From: Halobacillus kuroshimensis DSM 18393
GTDB taxonomy: Bacteria > Bacillota > Bacilli > Bacillales > Halobacillaceae
NCBI RefSeq assembly: GCF_000425705.1
Contig: NZ_AUDY01000008.1
Span: 1-64,000 of the forward strand
Direction of reading: 5' to 3'
Length of the DNA stretch: 64,000 nt
Shown: one piece after another, positions 36,703-45,779 of the stretch
Layout: each line of letters starts with the position of its first letter
Position numbering within the stretch: the stretch's first letter is position 1
Notes under the pieces: model-generated
What the model was told of the DNA's origin: nothing
The model's input: only the letters and a program-made list of their open reading frames with translations
Databases searched by the model: none
Translations under genes and position numbers: made by a program

Positions 36703-38067
36703 ATGGAACACTTAGATGACCACGAGCGGAAAGAAGTCTGGGCAAATATTAAAGATGCCCTGTTCAATGAACATATCGATCAGTTCCGTGCTGAATTTTT
36801 GGAGATGCATCCCTATGATCAGGCGCGGATTTTTGAGGATCTGGATGCGGATGTAAGAATGCAGATCTATACCTATTTGTCACCGGAAGAAGTGGCAGAT
36901 GTGATGGAGCATATCGATTATGAGGAAATTGAACCCTTCTTTTCAGAAATGGATCCAAGATTTGCCGCCCAGGTGTTCGCCGAAATGTCTGCCGATGATG
37001 CCGTTGATATATTCAACGAGTTAGATAAAGATAAAGTAGCCAGCTTCTTGACGATCATGGATGATGAAGCTGCGGACGAAATCAAGGACCTGCTCCATTA
37101 TGAGGAGAAAACCGCAGGGTCTATCATGACGACGGAGTTTGTTGTTGTAAGGGCCGGTATGACGATCAAGGAAGCCATGGTCCATTTGAGAACAGAAGCC
37201 CCTGATGCCGAAACGATTTACTATACGTATGTCATAGATGAAGATAAAAGGCTGGTTGGTGTTATTTCGTTGAGGGATTTGATTATTTCTGAAGAAGACT
37301 GGCTGATTTCCGATGTCATGAATGAACGAGTGGTATCGGTATCAGTAGGGGAAGATCAGGAAGAGGTAGCCCGGATGGTCAGGGATTATGACTTTCTCGC
37401 GCTGCCTGTTGTCGATTTTCAAGATCATCTGCTTGGAATCATTACCGTGGATGATATTATGGACGTCATGGAAGAAGAGGCCAGCGATGATTACTCGAAA
37501 CTTGCTGCGATTTCTGATGTGGACAGTCCGGATGATAATGCTTTTGCCTCTGCGAAAAAGAGGCTTCCCTGGCTGGTGATCCTGTTATTCTTAGGGAGTT
37601 TAACAGCCAGCCTGATCGGGCGGTTTGAGGAAACATTGGATAAAGTTGCCATTCTGGCCATCTTTATTCCGCTGATTGCCGGTATGGGTGGAAACACGGG
37701 TACACAGGCGCTTGCTGTTGCTGTCCGTGGAATTGCTACAGGAGAAATTGAGAAACAAGGAAAATGGAAAATGATGATGAGAGAAGCAGGAACAGGTGTG
37801 ATCACCGGAGTTTCCTGTGGTGTGCTGATTACCCTTATCGTTTATATATGGCAGGGAAACTTTTTCTTAGGATTATTAGTAGGTTTGTCCATTTTATTAA
37901 CGCTGATTGTTGCAACGCTCGCAGGATCTCTCGTCCCCCTTATCATGCATCGTTTGAACATTGACCCCGCTGTTGCCTCAGGACCATTCATCACAACTGT
38001 GAATGACTTGATTTCCATTCTGATTTACTTCGGTATGGCAACAGCCTTTATGAATTTTTTGATATGA
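36703..38067 (+). CDS. mgtE: Magnesium transporter MgtE
   Basis: A 454-residue MgtE: N-terminal MgtE_N superhelical domain (~1-130), two CBS domains (~135-260), plug helix, then five TM segments with the pore motif PLIAGMGGNTGTQ and the last-TM GPFITTVNDLISI. Mg2+ in the cytosolic domains gates the channel. GGGGGAGG before ATG. It lies 16 bases upstream of the antiporter gene and probably shares its transcript. Confidence 0.95.
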   Translation: MEHLDDHERKEVWANIKDALFNEHIDQFRAEFLEMHPYDQARIFEDLDADVRMQIYTYLSPEEVADVMEHIDYEEIEPFFSEMDPRFAAQVFAEMSADDAVDIFNELDKDKVASFLTIMDDEAADEIKDLLHYEEKTAGSIMTTEFVVVRAGMTIKEAMVHLRTEAPDAETIYYTYVIDEDKRLVGVISLRDLIISEEDWLISDVMNERVVSVSVGEDQEEVARMVRDYDFLALPVVDFQDHLLGIITVDDIMDVMEEEASDDYSKLAAISDVDSPDDNAFASAKKRLPWLVILLFLGSLTASLIGRFEETLDKVAILAIFIPLIAGMGGNTGTQALAVAVRGIATGEIEKQGKWKMMMREAGTGVITGVSCGVLITLIVYIWQGNFFLGLLVGLSILLTLIVATLAGSLVPLIMHRLNIDPAVASGPFITTVNDLISILIYFGMATAFMNFLI

Positions 38068-38083
38068 AGGAAGGAGGGCGAGT

Positions 38084-39946
38084 ATGGAACATGGTGCTTC
38101 AGTAACTTCACTGGTTATTGTCATAATTGCAGCATTTATTACTCCCATCCTACTCCACCGGTTTAAACTGAATATGATTCCGGTGGTAGTAGCAGAAATC
38201 ATCGTAGGTTTGATTATAGGTCAAAGTGGATTTGACCTTGTTGAACAGGGAAGCTGGCTTGAAATTCTATCGACCCTGGGGTTCATCTTTCTTATGTTCC
38301 TGAGTGGTCTGGAAATAGACTTCTCCATTTTTGCAAGTAAGAAAAAACGTGCGAAACCGGTCAACCAGGGAACCGGCGCCCCGAATCCAGTATGGGTGGC
38401 GGTCATCGTATTTGTTGGAATATTCATCATTTCCCTGGCGCTGTCCTATATATTCGTGCTGGCTGGATTCATAGACAATGCCTTTCTCATGACGTTGATC
38501 ATTTCAACGATCTCCCTTGGTGTTGTTGTTCCAACCTTGAAAGATGCGCAGATGATGAAAACGACGATCGGTCAGACCATCCTTCTGATCGCTGTGATCG
38601 CCGACCTCGTTACCATGATCCTATTGGCCGTATTCGTCTCCATATATGGAGAGAACGGCGGCAATACGTGGCTTCTGCTCATTTTGTTTGCTGCTGGTGT
38701 GCTTTTCTATTACATCGGGAAAAAGTTTCGTCACCAATCCTTTGTGGAGACGATGGCCAAAGGTACCATCCAGATCGATACGCGTGCCGTCTTTACATTG
38801 ATCCTTCTTCTCGTTGCTTTATCGGAAACTGTGGGTGCGGAAAACATTTTGGGCGCCTTTTTAGCGGGTACCCTTGTTTCTCTGCTTTCACCGAACCCGG
38901 AAATGGTCAAAAGGCTCGACAGTTTCGGATATGGCTTCTTAATCCCGATCTTCTTCGTCATGGTCGGTGTAGAAATTGATATTTGGAGTTTGTTTACGGA
39001 TACACGTGTCCTGTTATTGATTCCGCTGCTGTTTGCAGCCCTGTTGATTTCCAAAATTGTTCCGGCCTTAATCCTTTCGAAGTGGTATGACCGTAAGACG
39101 GTGTTCGGATCCGGATTTATTCTGACCTCCACCTTATCTCTCGTTATTGCCGCTGCTGCGATTGGTAAAAGAGAAGGAATGATTGACGATCAGATGGAAG
39201 GGGCGCTTATTCTCGTAGCCGTCCTGACCTGCGTTGTCGCACCGATCGTCTTCAAAAAGGTTTATGGACGCTTTGAGGATGAGGACCATAAAACGGTGGT
39301 TTCCTTCATCGGATCCAACCGGATGACCCTTCCTGTCGTGCGCGAACTGGATATCAACGCGTATGAAACGCATTTGTATCATACGAAAGTCGATAAAATC
39401 GATGAGCGGATCAGCCGGAACTGCTTTGATATCAAAGAGCTGGACGGTTACAACGTGGAGAATATGAAAGAGCTTGGTGTCTTTGATGTGGACCTTGTCG
39501 TCGCTTCTACAGGGGACGAAGAAAGAAACGCAGAAATCGCCCGCTATGCAAAAGAACAAGGTGTGGAGCGGATCATTGTCCGTGTCGAATCTCCTGAACT
39601 TTCTACAGAGATGAAGGAGCTTGGCATCAGTGTCTTCAGTGTCTTCCTGTCTTCGAAGGCTCTTTTGAAAGCGATGATCGAAGCACCGAACGTGCTTGAT
39701 ATTTTGACTAAGCAGGACAGTGCGCTTTATCAGATCAATATGAACAATTCCATGTATAACGGCGTCCATATCAGGGAGTTCCCTTTTACCGGAGACGTAA
39801 TCATGGTCCGGATCTTCCGTGGCAAAGATTCCATCGTTCCTCACGGCGATACGGAATTGAAAATCGGGGACCGCTTAATCGTGACAGGTTCCAACGAGTA
39901 TGTGGATGAACTCAAAATGGAACTGGAATACTGCGAATGGTGCTGA
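38084..39946 (+). CDS. CPA2-family cation/proton antiporter with RCK (TrkA) domains
   Basis: A 620-residue protein: about 12 TM segments (residues ~5-400, Na+/H+ exchanger fold), then a TrkA-N-like domain (VVSFIGSNRM, GDEERNAEIARYAKEQGVERI) and a TrkA-C domain (DTELKIGDRLIVTGS). B. subtilis YjbQ is the positional homologue; K+/H+ or Na+/H+ exchange is likely, the ion is not determined here. GAAGGAGGG precedes the ATG; pairing with mgtE suggests a cation-homeostasis operon. Confidence 0.9.
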   Translation: MEHGASVTSLVIVIIAAFITPILLHRFKLNMIPVVVAEIIVGLIIGQSGFDLVEQGSWLEILSTLGFIFLMFLSGLEIDFSIFASKKKRAKPVNQGTGAPNPVWVAVIVFVGIFIISLALSYIFVLAGFIDNAFLMTLIISTISLGVVVPTLKDAQMMKTTIGQTILLIAVIADLVTMILLAVFVSIYGENGGNTWLLLILFAAGVLFYYIGKKFRHQSFVETMAKGTIQIDTRAVFTLILLLVALSETVGAENILGAFLAGTLVSLLSPNPEMVKRLDSFGYGFLIPIFFVMVGVEIDIWSLFTDTRVLLLIPLLFAALLISKIVPALILSKWYDRKTVFGSGFILTSTLSLVIAAAAIGKREGMIDDQMEGALILVAVLTCVVAPIVFKKVYGRFEDEDHKTVVSFIGSNRMTLPVVRELDINAYETHLYHTKVDKIDERISRNCFDIKELDGYNVENMKELGVFDVDLVVASTGDEERNAEIARYAKEQGVERIIVRVESPELSTEMKELGISVFSVFLSSKALLKAMIEAPNVLDILTKQDSALYQINMNNSMYNGVHIREFPFTGDVIMVRIFRGKDSIVPHGDTELKIGDRLIVTGSNEYVDELKMELEYCEWC

Positions 39947-40038
39947 TGAAGGAATACCGCTTTTGTTAGAGTGGGAGTTCCCATTGTGGGAACATGCTTT
40001 TCAACTTTTGGAGCTGACTCAGGTTAAGGTGGATGATC

Positions 40039-40163
40039 ACGTTCCGCTTATTGGCGGATGCTTGCCCGCGGGCACGGCCTCAGCTAACTTGGTCAAGAAG
40101 GTCGCTTGACCAAGTGGATCTTCGGCTCGTATTGTTCCCGCAGGCGTCACCACCGAACACTCC
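40039..40163 (+). repeat. Dispersed hairpin repeat, copy B
   Basis: Same element as 2731-2854, in the same orientation. The inner stem is perfect here: CTTGGTCAAG-AAGGTCG-CTTGACCAAG. It lies in the 3' untranslated region of the antiporter gene, before its terminator. Confidence 0.85.
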
Positions 40164-40188
40164 ACAGCCCGGACTGATGGATGAGTTG

Positions 40189-40235
40189 GGAAGGGGGATC
40201 TTCTATAAAGTAGAAGATCCCCCTTCCTTTTTTTT
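40189..40235 (+). terminator. Terminator of the mgtE-antiporter transcript
   Basis: Perfect 16-bp stem GGAAGGGGGATCTTCT / AGAAGATCCCCCTTCC followed by eight T. Confidence 0.92.
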
Positions 40236-40275
40236 ACGGTTCAAAAAAGGTGTGAAAGGTTTTCTAAAGCGTAAT

Positions 40276-40319
40276 TTGTTTTTCAAACGTGGATGGTTTA
40301 AAATAGGAGCAGGTACTAA
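40276..40319 (+). promoter_or_regulatory. fabI promoter with FapR-like operator
   Basis: TTGTTT (40276-40281), 17-bp spacer, TAAAAT (40299-40304). Overlapping the last bases of the -10 is ATAGGAGC-A-GGTACTAA (40303-40319): the right half is identical to the FapR half-site GGTACTAA and the left matches 5 of 8. Geometry is the same as at fabHA. Confidence 0.75.
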
Positions 40320-40363
40320 TAACAAATACTAATTTGTGAGAAAGATTGAGGAGGGAAATCAGC

Positions 40364-41143
40364 GTGAACTTTTCTTTAGAAGGACGTACGTATGTAGTCA
40401 TGGGTGTTGCCAACAAGCGGAGTATTGCGTGGGGAATTGCACGTTCTCTGCACGCAGCGGGCGCCCGGTTGATTTTCACCGTGGCATCAGAACGGTTTAA
40501 AAAGTCGGTGCAGGACTTGGCCGCGACTCTGGACGGAGTGGAAGAACCTCTGGTGTATGAGTGCGATGTGACCAACGACGAAGCGATTATCCAGACGTTT
40601 GAAGAAATCAGCCGGGATGTCGGAACGATTCACGGACTTGCCCATTGTATTGCATTTGCGAACAGGGAAGAGCTTAAGGATGAGTTTTTGAACACGAGCC
40701 GTGATGGATTTTTGACAGCCCACAATATCAGCTCCTACTCACTGACGGCTGTTGCGCGCGCTGCCCAGCCATTGATGACCGACGGGGGAAGCATCGTTAC
40801 GCTGACGTATCTGGGCGGAGAGCAGGTTGTGAAAAACTACAACGTTATGGGTGTAGCGAAAGCAAGCCTTGATGCCAGCGTGAAATACCTGGCTAATGAC
40901 TTAGGGAAGCACAACATCCGAGTGAACGCGATTTCTGCCGGACCTATCCGGACATTATCTGCCAAAGGTGTCGGTGATTTCAACGAAATTATGAAAGTAA
41001 TCGAAGAGCGTGCTCCACTGCGTCGACCTGTGACCCAGGAAGAAGTCGGCGACACCGGCTACTACTTGATGAGTGACCTGTCCCGTGGTGTGACAGGAGA
41101 AATCATCCACGTTGACTCCGGATTCAGTACTGTCGCTTACTAA
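40364..41143 (+). CDS. fabI: Enoyl-ACP reductase FabI
   Basis: A 259-residue SDR-type enoyl-ACP reductase: N-terminal GVANKRSIAWGIA (NADH-binding GxxxxxSxxxG), active-site Tyr-x6-Lys in NYNVMGVAKASLD, and the RTLSAKGVGDF substrate loop. It completes each fatty-acid elongation cycle and is the triclosan target. The GTG at 40364 follows GAGGAGGG; the TTG at 40346 lies in that site. Single gene, flanked on both sides by hairpin repeats and terminators. Confidence 0.95.
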   Translation: MNFSLEGRTYVVMGVANKRSIAWGIARSLHAAGARLIFTVASERFKKSVQDLAATLDGVEEPLVYECDVTNDEAIIQTFEEISRDVGTIHGLAHCIAFANREELKDEFLNTSRDGFLTAHNISSYSLTAVARAAQPLMTDGGSIVTLTYLGGEQVVKNYNVMGVAKASLDASVKYLANDLGKHNIRVNAISAGPIRTLSAKGVGDFNEIMKVIEERAPLRRPVTQEEVGDTGYYLMSDLSRGVTGEIIHVDSGFSTVAY

Positions 41144-41232
41144 AGAAAAAATCCGTCCATTTTGATGAGGCCGCTGAAATACTGCTTCCTATCAAGAGAA
41201 GTGGTTAAAGGGTGTTTTTGATTCTCATGAAT

Positions 41233-41347
41233 CGCTTGTCGATGGATGCTTGCCGCGGGCACGGCCTCAGCTAACTTGGTCAAGAAGATTACTTGACCAA
41301 GTGGATCTGGCTCGCGCTGTTCCCGCAGGCATCACCATCGAACGCTC
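41233..41347 (+). repeat. Dispersed hairpin repeat, copy C
   Basis: Third copy of the 2731-2854 element, same orientation, with a perfect inner stem CTTGGTCAAG-AAGATTA-CTTGACCAAG and a 3-base deletion (GGATCTGG for GGATCTTCGG). It lies in the fabI 3' untranslated region before the terminator. Confidence 0.85.
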
Positions 41348-41373
41348 ATTGTGGAATCAACGGTGTCCCATCT

Positions 41374-41420
41374 AAAAAGAGTGATGTTCTTTGATTTATT
41401 AAAGAACATCACTCTTTTTT
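41374..41420. terminator. Terminator of fabI
   Basis: Perfect 19-bp stem AAAAAGAGTGATGTTCTTT / AAAGAACATCACTCTTTTT with an 8-base loop. Between it and 41632 I see no gene. Confidence 0.9.
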
Positions 41421-41632
41421 CTTGTTCAATAAAAATAAGGGATTCCATGTTAGACCGTCAATGATCCATGTAAATCATTGTCATAACCGCGTCACTCCTC
41501 ACCGGATGATGATCAAGAGAAAGAATGTGTAAATAATACGGAAACTTCCACGATGATCGTCGAAAATGAACATGGGAGAAAGACAGGGCATATACATAAG
41601 ATGATGACCGACTGGAAAAGGAGAGATCTAAC

Positions 41633-42160
41633 ATGGCCGATGAAAAACGTCTTGCCAAGCAGCCGATGCTTTACATTGTTCAGCCGAAAAATCTAAAGCC
41701 TGCCGTTGTTCCTATGCAGACGAGGTTCCATACGGAACGCTCAGTAAGGTCACGCGGTTCCGAACAGCCCGCTGCAAAAGAAACACCACGATATGAAAAA
41801 GAAGCACGGATGCGCCGAACCCATGCCGCCCATACAGAGGAAGTAACGAAATTACTTCCGGAGAATACAGACGTGCCAGAGGTGGAAAACGATCAGGATA
41901 ACGAAGAAAAGCAAGTATCCAGCCGGGAGCGCAGGCAGCGGTTCCACGAGCTCTCCCTTGAGGAGAAAGTGGATTACTTCTTCCAATTATCTCCCCATGT
42001 TCCGAAGATGAAATGTGAAGTGACGACAAAGGAAGATCAGCTCAGGGGGTACATTACGGATTATCAGGATGGGAAAGTCCATATGAAGGTGTTTCAGCGG
42101 CCATTTCAGAGGGAGATTGACTTTGATACGATTATTGATATTCGTCTACTGGGCTTTTGA
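41633..42160 (+). CDS. cotO: Spore coat protein CotO family
   Basis: A 175-residue hydrophilic, charged protein. The N-terminal MLYIVQPKN and the C-terminal conserved block (LSLEEKVDYFFQLSPHVPKMKCEVTT ... ITDYQDGKVHMKVFQRP ... IIDIRLLGF) are as in CotO/YjbX, a morphogenetic coat protein. The position after fabI and before cotZ matches B. subtilis. GGAGAG precedes the ATG. Expected to be sigma-K dependent; I could not place a convincing sigma-K promoter. Confidence 0.82.
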   Translation: MADEKRLAKQPMLYIVQPKNLKPAVVPMQTRFHTERSVRSRGSEQPAAKETPRYEKEARMRRTHAAHTEEVTKLLPENTDVPEVENDQDNEEKQVSSRERRQRFHELSLEEKVDYFFQLSPHVPKMKCEVTTKEDQLRGYITDYQDGKVHMKVFQRPFQREIDFDTIIDIRLLGF

Positions 42161-42165
42161 AACAG

Positions 42166-42195
42166 AAAAAACCGCGCCTGTATGCGCGGTTTTTT
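42166..42195. terminator. Bidirectional terminator between cotO and cotZ
   Basis: AAAAAACCGCGC-CTGTAT-GCGCGGTTTTTT. Confidence 0.88.
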
Positions 42196-42204
42196 CCTGT
42201 TTTC

Positions 42205-42678
42205 TTACAGCGTGCTGGCAGCCGGAAGGCAGGTAACGTGGCAGAAGCAGTTCAAGTCCACCGTGATGCAGATTCCTGAAGCGCGAAGATCGCGGCAGCT
42301 TTGATCAGCAGGTGATTTCGGATCGTCGTCTCTTGAATCCTCATCGTCTCCGTTGCGGTCAGAGAATAGAAGTTCAAGAATCGCACATCCATCGTCGTCT
42401 ACGGACTTGACGCGGAAGAAAAAGCTCCCTTTGACATTACAGCGGTCTCCGCTGCGTTTTGAACCGTAACCTTTAAAAGGCTTGCATCCGTCTTTACAGT
42501 AAAGAATAACAGGTACTGTATCGAAACCTGATCCTCCGTTACTGTCACCCAGAAGGTCTGCGATTGATTGTTCACAGCTCGTTGTGCAATCGTGCAGGAC
42601 GTCATTCTGAGCATCCACGATGTCTTTTAAGATATCAATAACACAGGAGCCTGAATCGTATTTTTTACCACAGCTCAT
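42205..42678 (-). CDS. cotZ: Cys-rich spore coat protein, CotY/CotZ family
   Basis: A 157-residue protein with about a dozen cysteines, starting MSCGKKYDSGSCVIDILKDIVDAQ and ending DLNCFCHVTCLPA, as in CotY/CotZ proteins that form disulfide-linked crystalline coat layers. AAAGGGG precedes the ATG. It is convergent with cotO. Whether it is CotY or CotZ cannot be separated here, as only one copy is present. Confidence 0.85.
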   Translation of the reverse strand: MSCGKKYDSGSCVIDILKDIVDAQNDVLHDCTTSCEQSIADLLGDSNGGSGFDTVPVILYCKDGCKPFKGYGSKRSGDRCNVKGSFFFRVKSVDDDGCAILELLFSDRNGDDEDSRDDDPKSPADQSCRDLRASGICITVDLNCFCHVTCLPAASTL

Positions 42679-42867
42679 TGTTTTTTCCCCTTTCCATACG
42701 CATTGACGTATTGTCTTTACTAGAATATGTCTGTCATCGCTGTCGGTGTGGGCATTTGTCCGTATTCAGGCATTCCCAAAGTTTTTCGTGTGGTATGGGC
42801 GGACGACTATACCCGGCCAAGCTGAAAACCATAGAGTAACAATGAATTCGATTAAGGAGTGAGGGGA

Positions 42868-43101
42868 ATGTCTGAGAAGAAAAAGGTCATTCATGTGAAA
42901 GACCTGGTTATTAAAGCCGATAATGTCATTATTGAGCCGCAGCACCGCGGACGTTATGACCGTGATGAAAGCAGTGATCGTGTGGATCCGTTTTTCGGAA
43001 GGAAACGCAGGGAAGCCGGGGCGGACGAAAGCAGTTCAAGTTCTAGAAAACGCCATGATGATGAATCTTCCGACCGTCGTGGAGGATTCCGCTGGTTCTA
43101 A
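42868..43101 (+). CDS. Small hydrophilic protein in the spore-coat cluster
   Basis: A 77-residue protein. A conserved-looking N-terminus (KKKVIHVKDLVIKADNVIIEP) is followed by a low-complexity Arg/Asp/Ser tail (DESSSSSRKRHDDESSDRRGG). It has no TM segment. AAGGAG lies 8 bases before ATG 42868. By position among cot genes it may be a coat component (the CotV/CotW slot), but I cannot confirm the family. Confidence 0.6.
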   Translation: MSEKKKVIHVKDLVIKADNVIIEPQHRGRYDRDESSDRVDPFFGRKRREAGADESSSSSRKRHDDESSDRRGGFRWF

Positions 43102-43112
43102 ACTGAGCAAGC

Positions 43113-43143
43113 AGCCACTACGATGTATGTAGTGGCTTTTTTC
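43113..43143 (+). terminator. Terminator
   Basis: AGCCACTAC-GATGTAT-GTAGTGGCT then TTTTT. Confidence 0.82.
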
Positions 43144-43168
43144 TTCTTTAGAAAGGATGGGATATCAA

Positions 43169-43495
43169 ATGTTATCCATCGCAGAATTTTTGCTGCTTGC
43201 CCTGGCGAGTTTCCGTCTGACCCGCCTGATTGTGCGTGATTACATTATGGAGTGGATGAGGCGTCCGTTTTTCAATGTGAAGCTGGTTACGAACGATCAA
43301 GGGGTGGAAGAAGAGTGGGTCGAGCCTAAAGGTTTTATCGGTGAAGGTTTGAGCTGTCAGTGGTGTGTCGGTGTCTGGTCCTCCATCATTATGGTCGTAT
43401 TTTATCTGGCGGTTCCATACGGGGAGTGGCTCGTCTTTGTCTTTGCTCTTGCAGGCCTGCAGTCGGTTTTGTATGCATGGACAGACCGCCTGTGA
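43169..43495 (+). CDS. yjcA: DUF1360 sporulation-associated membrane protein (YjcA-like)
   Basis: A 108-residue protein with the DUF1360 hallmarks LLALASFRLTRLIVRD and CQWCVGVWSS and two or three TM segments. B. subtilis YjcA lies beside the cot cluster and is made during sporulation. The ATG at 43157 lies in the GAAAGGATGG ribosome site; 43169 is the start. The 3' end overlaps the next ORF. Confidence 0.82.
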   Translation: MLSIAEFLLLALASFRLTRLIVRDYIMEWMRRPFFNVKLVTNDQGVEEEWVEPKGFIGEGLSCQWCVGVWSSIIMVVFYLAVPYGEWLVFVFALAGLQSVLYAWTDRL

Positions 43496-43722
43496 CAGGG
43501 AAAGAGGAAAAAAAGAAGGAAAAGACCCTGCTTGAAGTCCTGCAGGAAATTGATGTGGAAACGTCGAAATATAAAGGCATTATCAAACAGCCGGACAAGA
43601 AATTCCAGCAGTGGGAAAAGGATTTTGGAGCTTGGGAGAAAAGGTTCACCAAACAGATGACTGATGTAGAAAAATTTCTAAACAAATATGCAGGGAAGAT
43701 GGAGAAATTCTTTGAAGGATAG
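43477..43722 (+). CDS. Small charged helical protein overlapping yjcA
   Basis: Up to 81 residues, Lys/Glu-rich with coiled-coil character (EKTLLEVLQEIDVETSKYKGIIKQ onward). Possible starts are ATG 43477, or GTG 43492 that overlaps the yjcA stop as GTGA; no strong ribosome site precedes either, so translation is probably coupled to yjcA. No family recognised. Confidence 0.55.
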   Translation: MDRPPVTGKEEKKKEKTLLEVLQEIDVETSKYKGIIKQPDKKFQQWEKDFGAWEKRFTKQMTDVEKFLNKYAGKMEKFFEG

Positions 43723-43776
43723 GCCTGGTTCAATTCGGTGTTTTTGGGGTAATGGAAGGTAAAGGAGGCGTTCCAG

Positions 43777-44088
43777 ATGGGATATATTCTGCCTGTGAAT
43801 CATTACCAGTATCAGGATTACCAGACAAGAGTTGTAAATCAGCACCAGCAGTCCTTTGCTGTGGATAAAATTTTCAAGGCAAGCCTCGATACGAAACGAC
43901 CCGGTCGGCAGCAGAGAGAAGAGGACCGCCTTGTCTATCAGAAAAACAGCCCGTTTATCACGACGCCTGGATTCCATGCGGCAGAGGCTGAAAATCATAG
44001 GCAGGCATCTCCCACGCATCAGAACATCGACGGGAAAACCTATGCTGCTGTAACAGGAAAAGGCAGCTACTTCAGCGAAACTGTATAG
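43777..44088 (+). CDS. Conserved hypothetical protein
   Basis: A 103-residue polar protein rich in Gln, Tyr and His (MGYILPVNHYQYQDYQTR start). AAAGGAGG lies upstream of the ATG, so it is clearly translated. No TM segment or known motif. It lies next to the coat genes and 23 bases upstream of the MBL-fold hydrolase gene; a spore role is possible but unproven. Confidence 0.6.
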   Translation: MGYILPVNHYQYQDYQTRVVNQHQQSFAVDKIFKASLDTKRPGRQQREEDRLVYQKNSPFITTPGFHAAEAENHRQASPTHQNIDGKTYAAVTGKGSYFSETV

Positions 44089-44111
44089 AAACGCTTGAAG
44101 GGGCTGTAACG

Positions 44112-45011
44112 ATGACGTTCAAACAAATCAATGATTGGTGCTTCTATGATCATTCTTCCGTAAATATCGGCTACATTCATAAAGGCAGTACAGGGCTGCT
44201 GATTGATTCAGGTATCGACCGGTCATCGGTTAAAAAAGTGCTGAAGGAACTGGAAAAACGGCAGCTTCCTCTCACCCACCTATTTATCACTCATGCCCAT
44301 GCGGATCATTATGGCGGAGCTTCCTATGTACAGAATGCCTATGACGTTCATACATCTGCCCCCGTTTTGGAAGAGTCGGTCCTTTCCAATCCATCGCTGG
44401 AGCCGGTCTATCTGTTCAACGGGGTGGCTCCGCTTAATGAACTCCGTAATAAGTTTCTTGAAGGCCCTCCTGTCCGGATTGACAGGGTTGTCGATGAAGG
44501 ACAAGTCGATTTCGGCCATATCACAGCCGAACTTTTTCTACTCCCGGGCCATAGTCATCACCAGCTTGCATTGAAAGCCGGGGATATTCTGTATGCCGCG
44601 GATAGTTATTTCAGTCTGGAGACGCTCCAGAAGCACCGGATCCCGTTTCTGGTGGATGCCGGAGAAGCCATCCACAGTCTGGAACGTCTTCTGGCTATAC
44701 CGTCTGCCGGGACAGTGCCCGGCCACGGGTCATTTGAAACGGATCCCTCTGAAACGATCCGTCAGAATATCGTCTACCATCAACGTATCCTCGATGCTGT
44801 CCAGTCGGCAGTGGAAGCAGGAGGAGAGGTGACGCACGAAGAGTTGATTTCTATTCTGTGTACGAAGTGGGATGTGCATGCGCCTGCGCTCGGGCAGTGG
44901 CTCTTATATCGGACGGCTGTGACTGCTTATGCCGTAACTTTGAAAAAAGCAGAAGTGATTCAAGATCGTCTGGTTGATCATAAGTGGGTATTTTCCGCTA
45001 TAAGCCGATGA
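44112..45011 (+). CDS. MBL-fold metallo-hydrolase
   Basis: A 299-residue metallo-beta-lactamase fold protein. THAHADHYGG is the HxHxDH metal motif; further ligands are in LPGHSHHQ, YAADSYFS and GTVPGHGSFE. The C-terminal third is an extra helical domain with a winged-helix-like look. Substrate unknown; the glyoxalase II/hydrolase type is most likely. AAGGGG precedes the ATG. Its 3' end overlaps the convergent DUF421 gene by 14 bases. Confidence 0.85.
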   Translation: MTFKQINDWCFYDHSSVNIGYIHKGSTGLLIDSGIDRSSVKKVLKELEKRQLPLTHLFITHAHADHYGGASYVQNAYDVHTSAPVLEESVLSNPSLEPVYLFNGVAPLNELRNKFLEGPPVRIDRVVDEGQVDFGHITAELFLLPGHSHHQLALKAGDILYAADSYFSLETLQKHRIPFLVDAGEAIHSLERLLAIPSAGTVPGHGSFETDPSETIRQNIVYHQRILDAVQSAVEAGGEVTHEELISILCTKWDVHAPALGQWLLYRTAVTAYAVTLKKAEVIQDRLVDHKWVFSAISR

Positions 45012-45675
45012 CAAACAATGTTTGGTCACCATCCTGGAACTCTGCATACAATACTTCCTCTGGTGTCTCGTAATCCTGGGCTTTCAGCTGATGATGCAGC
45101 CATTTCTCATCAAGCCCGGCTTCCTTCAGGTTATCCCAGATGACTTCCCCGTCGCTGATGATGGTGCGGGGAAGCGGGACGGGAAGGGGAGGGAGGTTCA
45201 AATCGCTTCGGCTGACATTTTGCGAATGGGAGTTTTTCAACACAGAAATGGTTCCATCCGTTTCCAAAACAGCATACTGCACATCCCTGATCGAGAAGAC
45301 GTCCTTGGAGCGGAGGAGATGTTGAAGCTGGTTGATATCCAGCTTATTTTTTTTGAGCTGCTCGCGGTCAATCTTTCCCTGATAAATCACGAGGGATGGG
45401 CTTCCTTCAAGAAGCTGCCGGGATCCTTTAAACTTTTCTGTGATCATCTCTGTTGTGTAAATGAGGACGCTCCATAATATAATGGCAAAACCGATGTCGA
45501 GAATACCGACGTCAGGATCGTAAAGGGCATTTCCCACAAGCTCTCCAAGTACAAGTGCGGAGATGAAATCAAAAGCTGTAATTTGAGTAATCTGGGATTT
45601 TCCCAGTACCTTAGTCATCACAAACAGCGCGGCAAACCCGAAAAGAGTTTCCACCGTAATTTGTATATATTCCAT
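44998..45675 (-). CDS. DUF421 (YetF-like) membrane protein
   Basis: A 225-residue protein with three N-terminal TM segments (~6-25, ~35-55, ~60-80) and a cytosolic domain with the DUF421 motif GSPSLVIYQGKIDREQLKKNKLDINQLQHLLRSKDVFSIRDVQYAVLETDG. YetF-like proteins are found in the spore or cell membrane of bacilli; activity unknown. I place the start at 45675 (MEYIQITVETLFGF), behind AAAGGAT at long spacing; the frame is open 17 codons further without a better site. Confidence 0.82.
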   Translation of the reverse strand: MEYIQITVETLFGFAALFVMTKVLGKSQITQITAFDFISALVLGELVGNALYDPDVGILDIGFAIILWSVLIYTTEMITEKFKGSRQLLEGSPSLVIYQGKIDREQLKKNKLDINQLQHLLRSKDVFSIRDVQYAVLETDGTISVLKNSHSQNVSRSDLNLPPLPVPLPRTIISDGEVIWDNLKEAGLDEKWLHHQLKAQDYETPEEVLYAEFQDGDQTLFVIGL

Positions 45676-45744
45676 TGAAGCGTCACGATCCTTTTTTTTC
45701 GATCTTCTATGCTTCATTGTAGACAAAAGGGGTGGAATATAAAC

Positions 45745-45777
45745 GAAAAAACTCCCGCCTTTCCATAGGCGGGAGCC
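45745..45777 (-). terminator. Terminator of the yjcH-yjcG-yjcF transcript
   Basis: Minus strand CTCCCGCC-TATGGAAA-GGCGGGAG then TTTTTT. Confidence 0.88.
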
Positions 45778-45779
45778 GG

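Noticed and set aside
41540-41632. sigma-K promoter for cotO
   Set aside because: A CATATACATA word is present but spacing to a -35 AC and the -10 pattern do not fit well enough.
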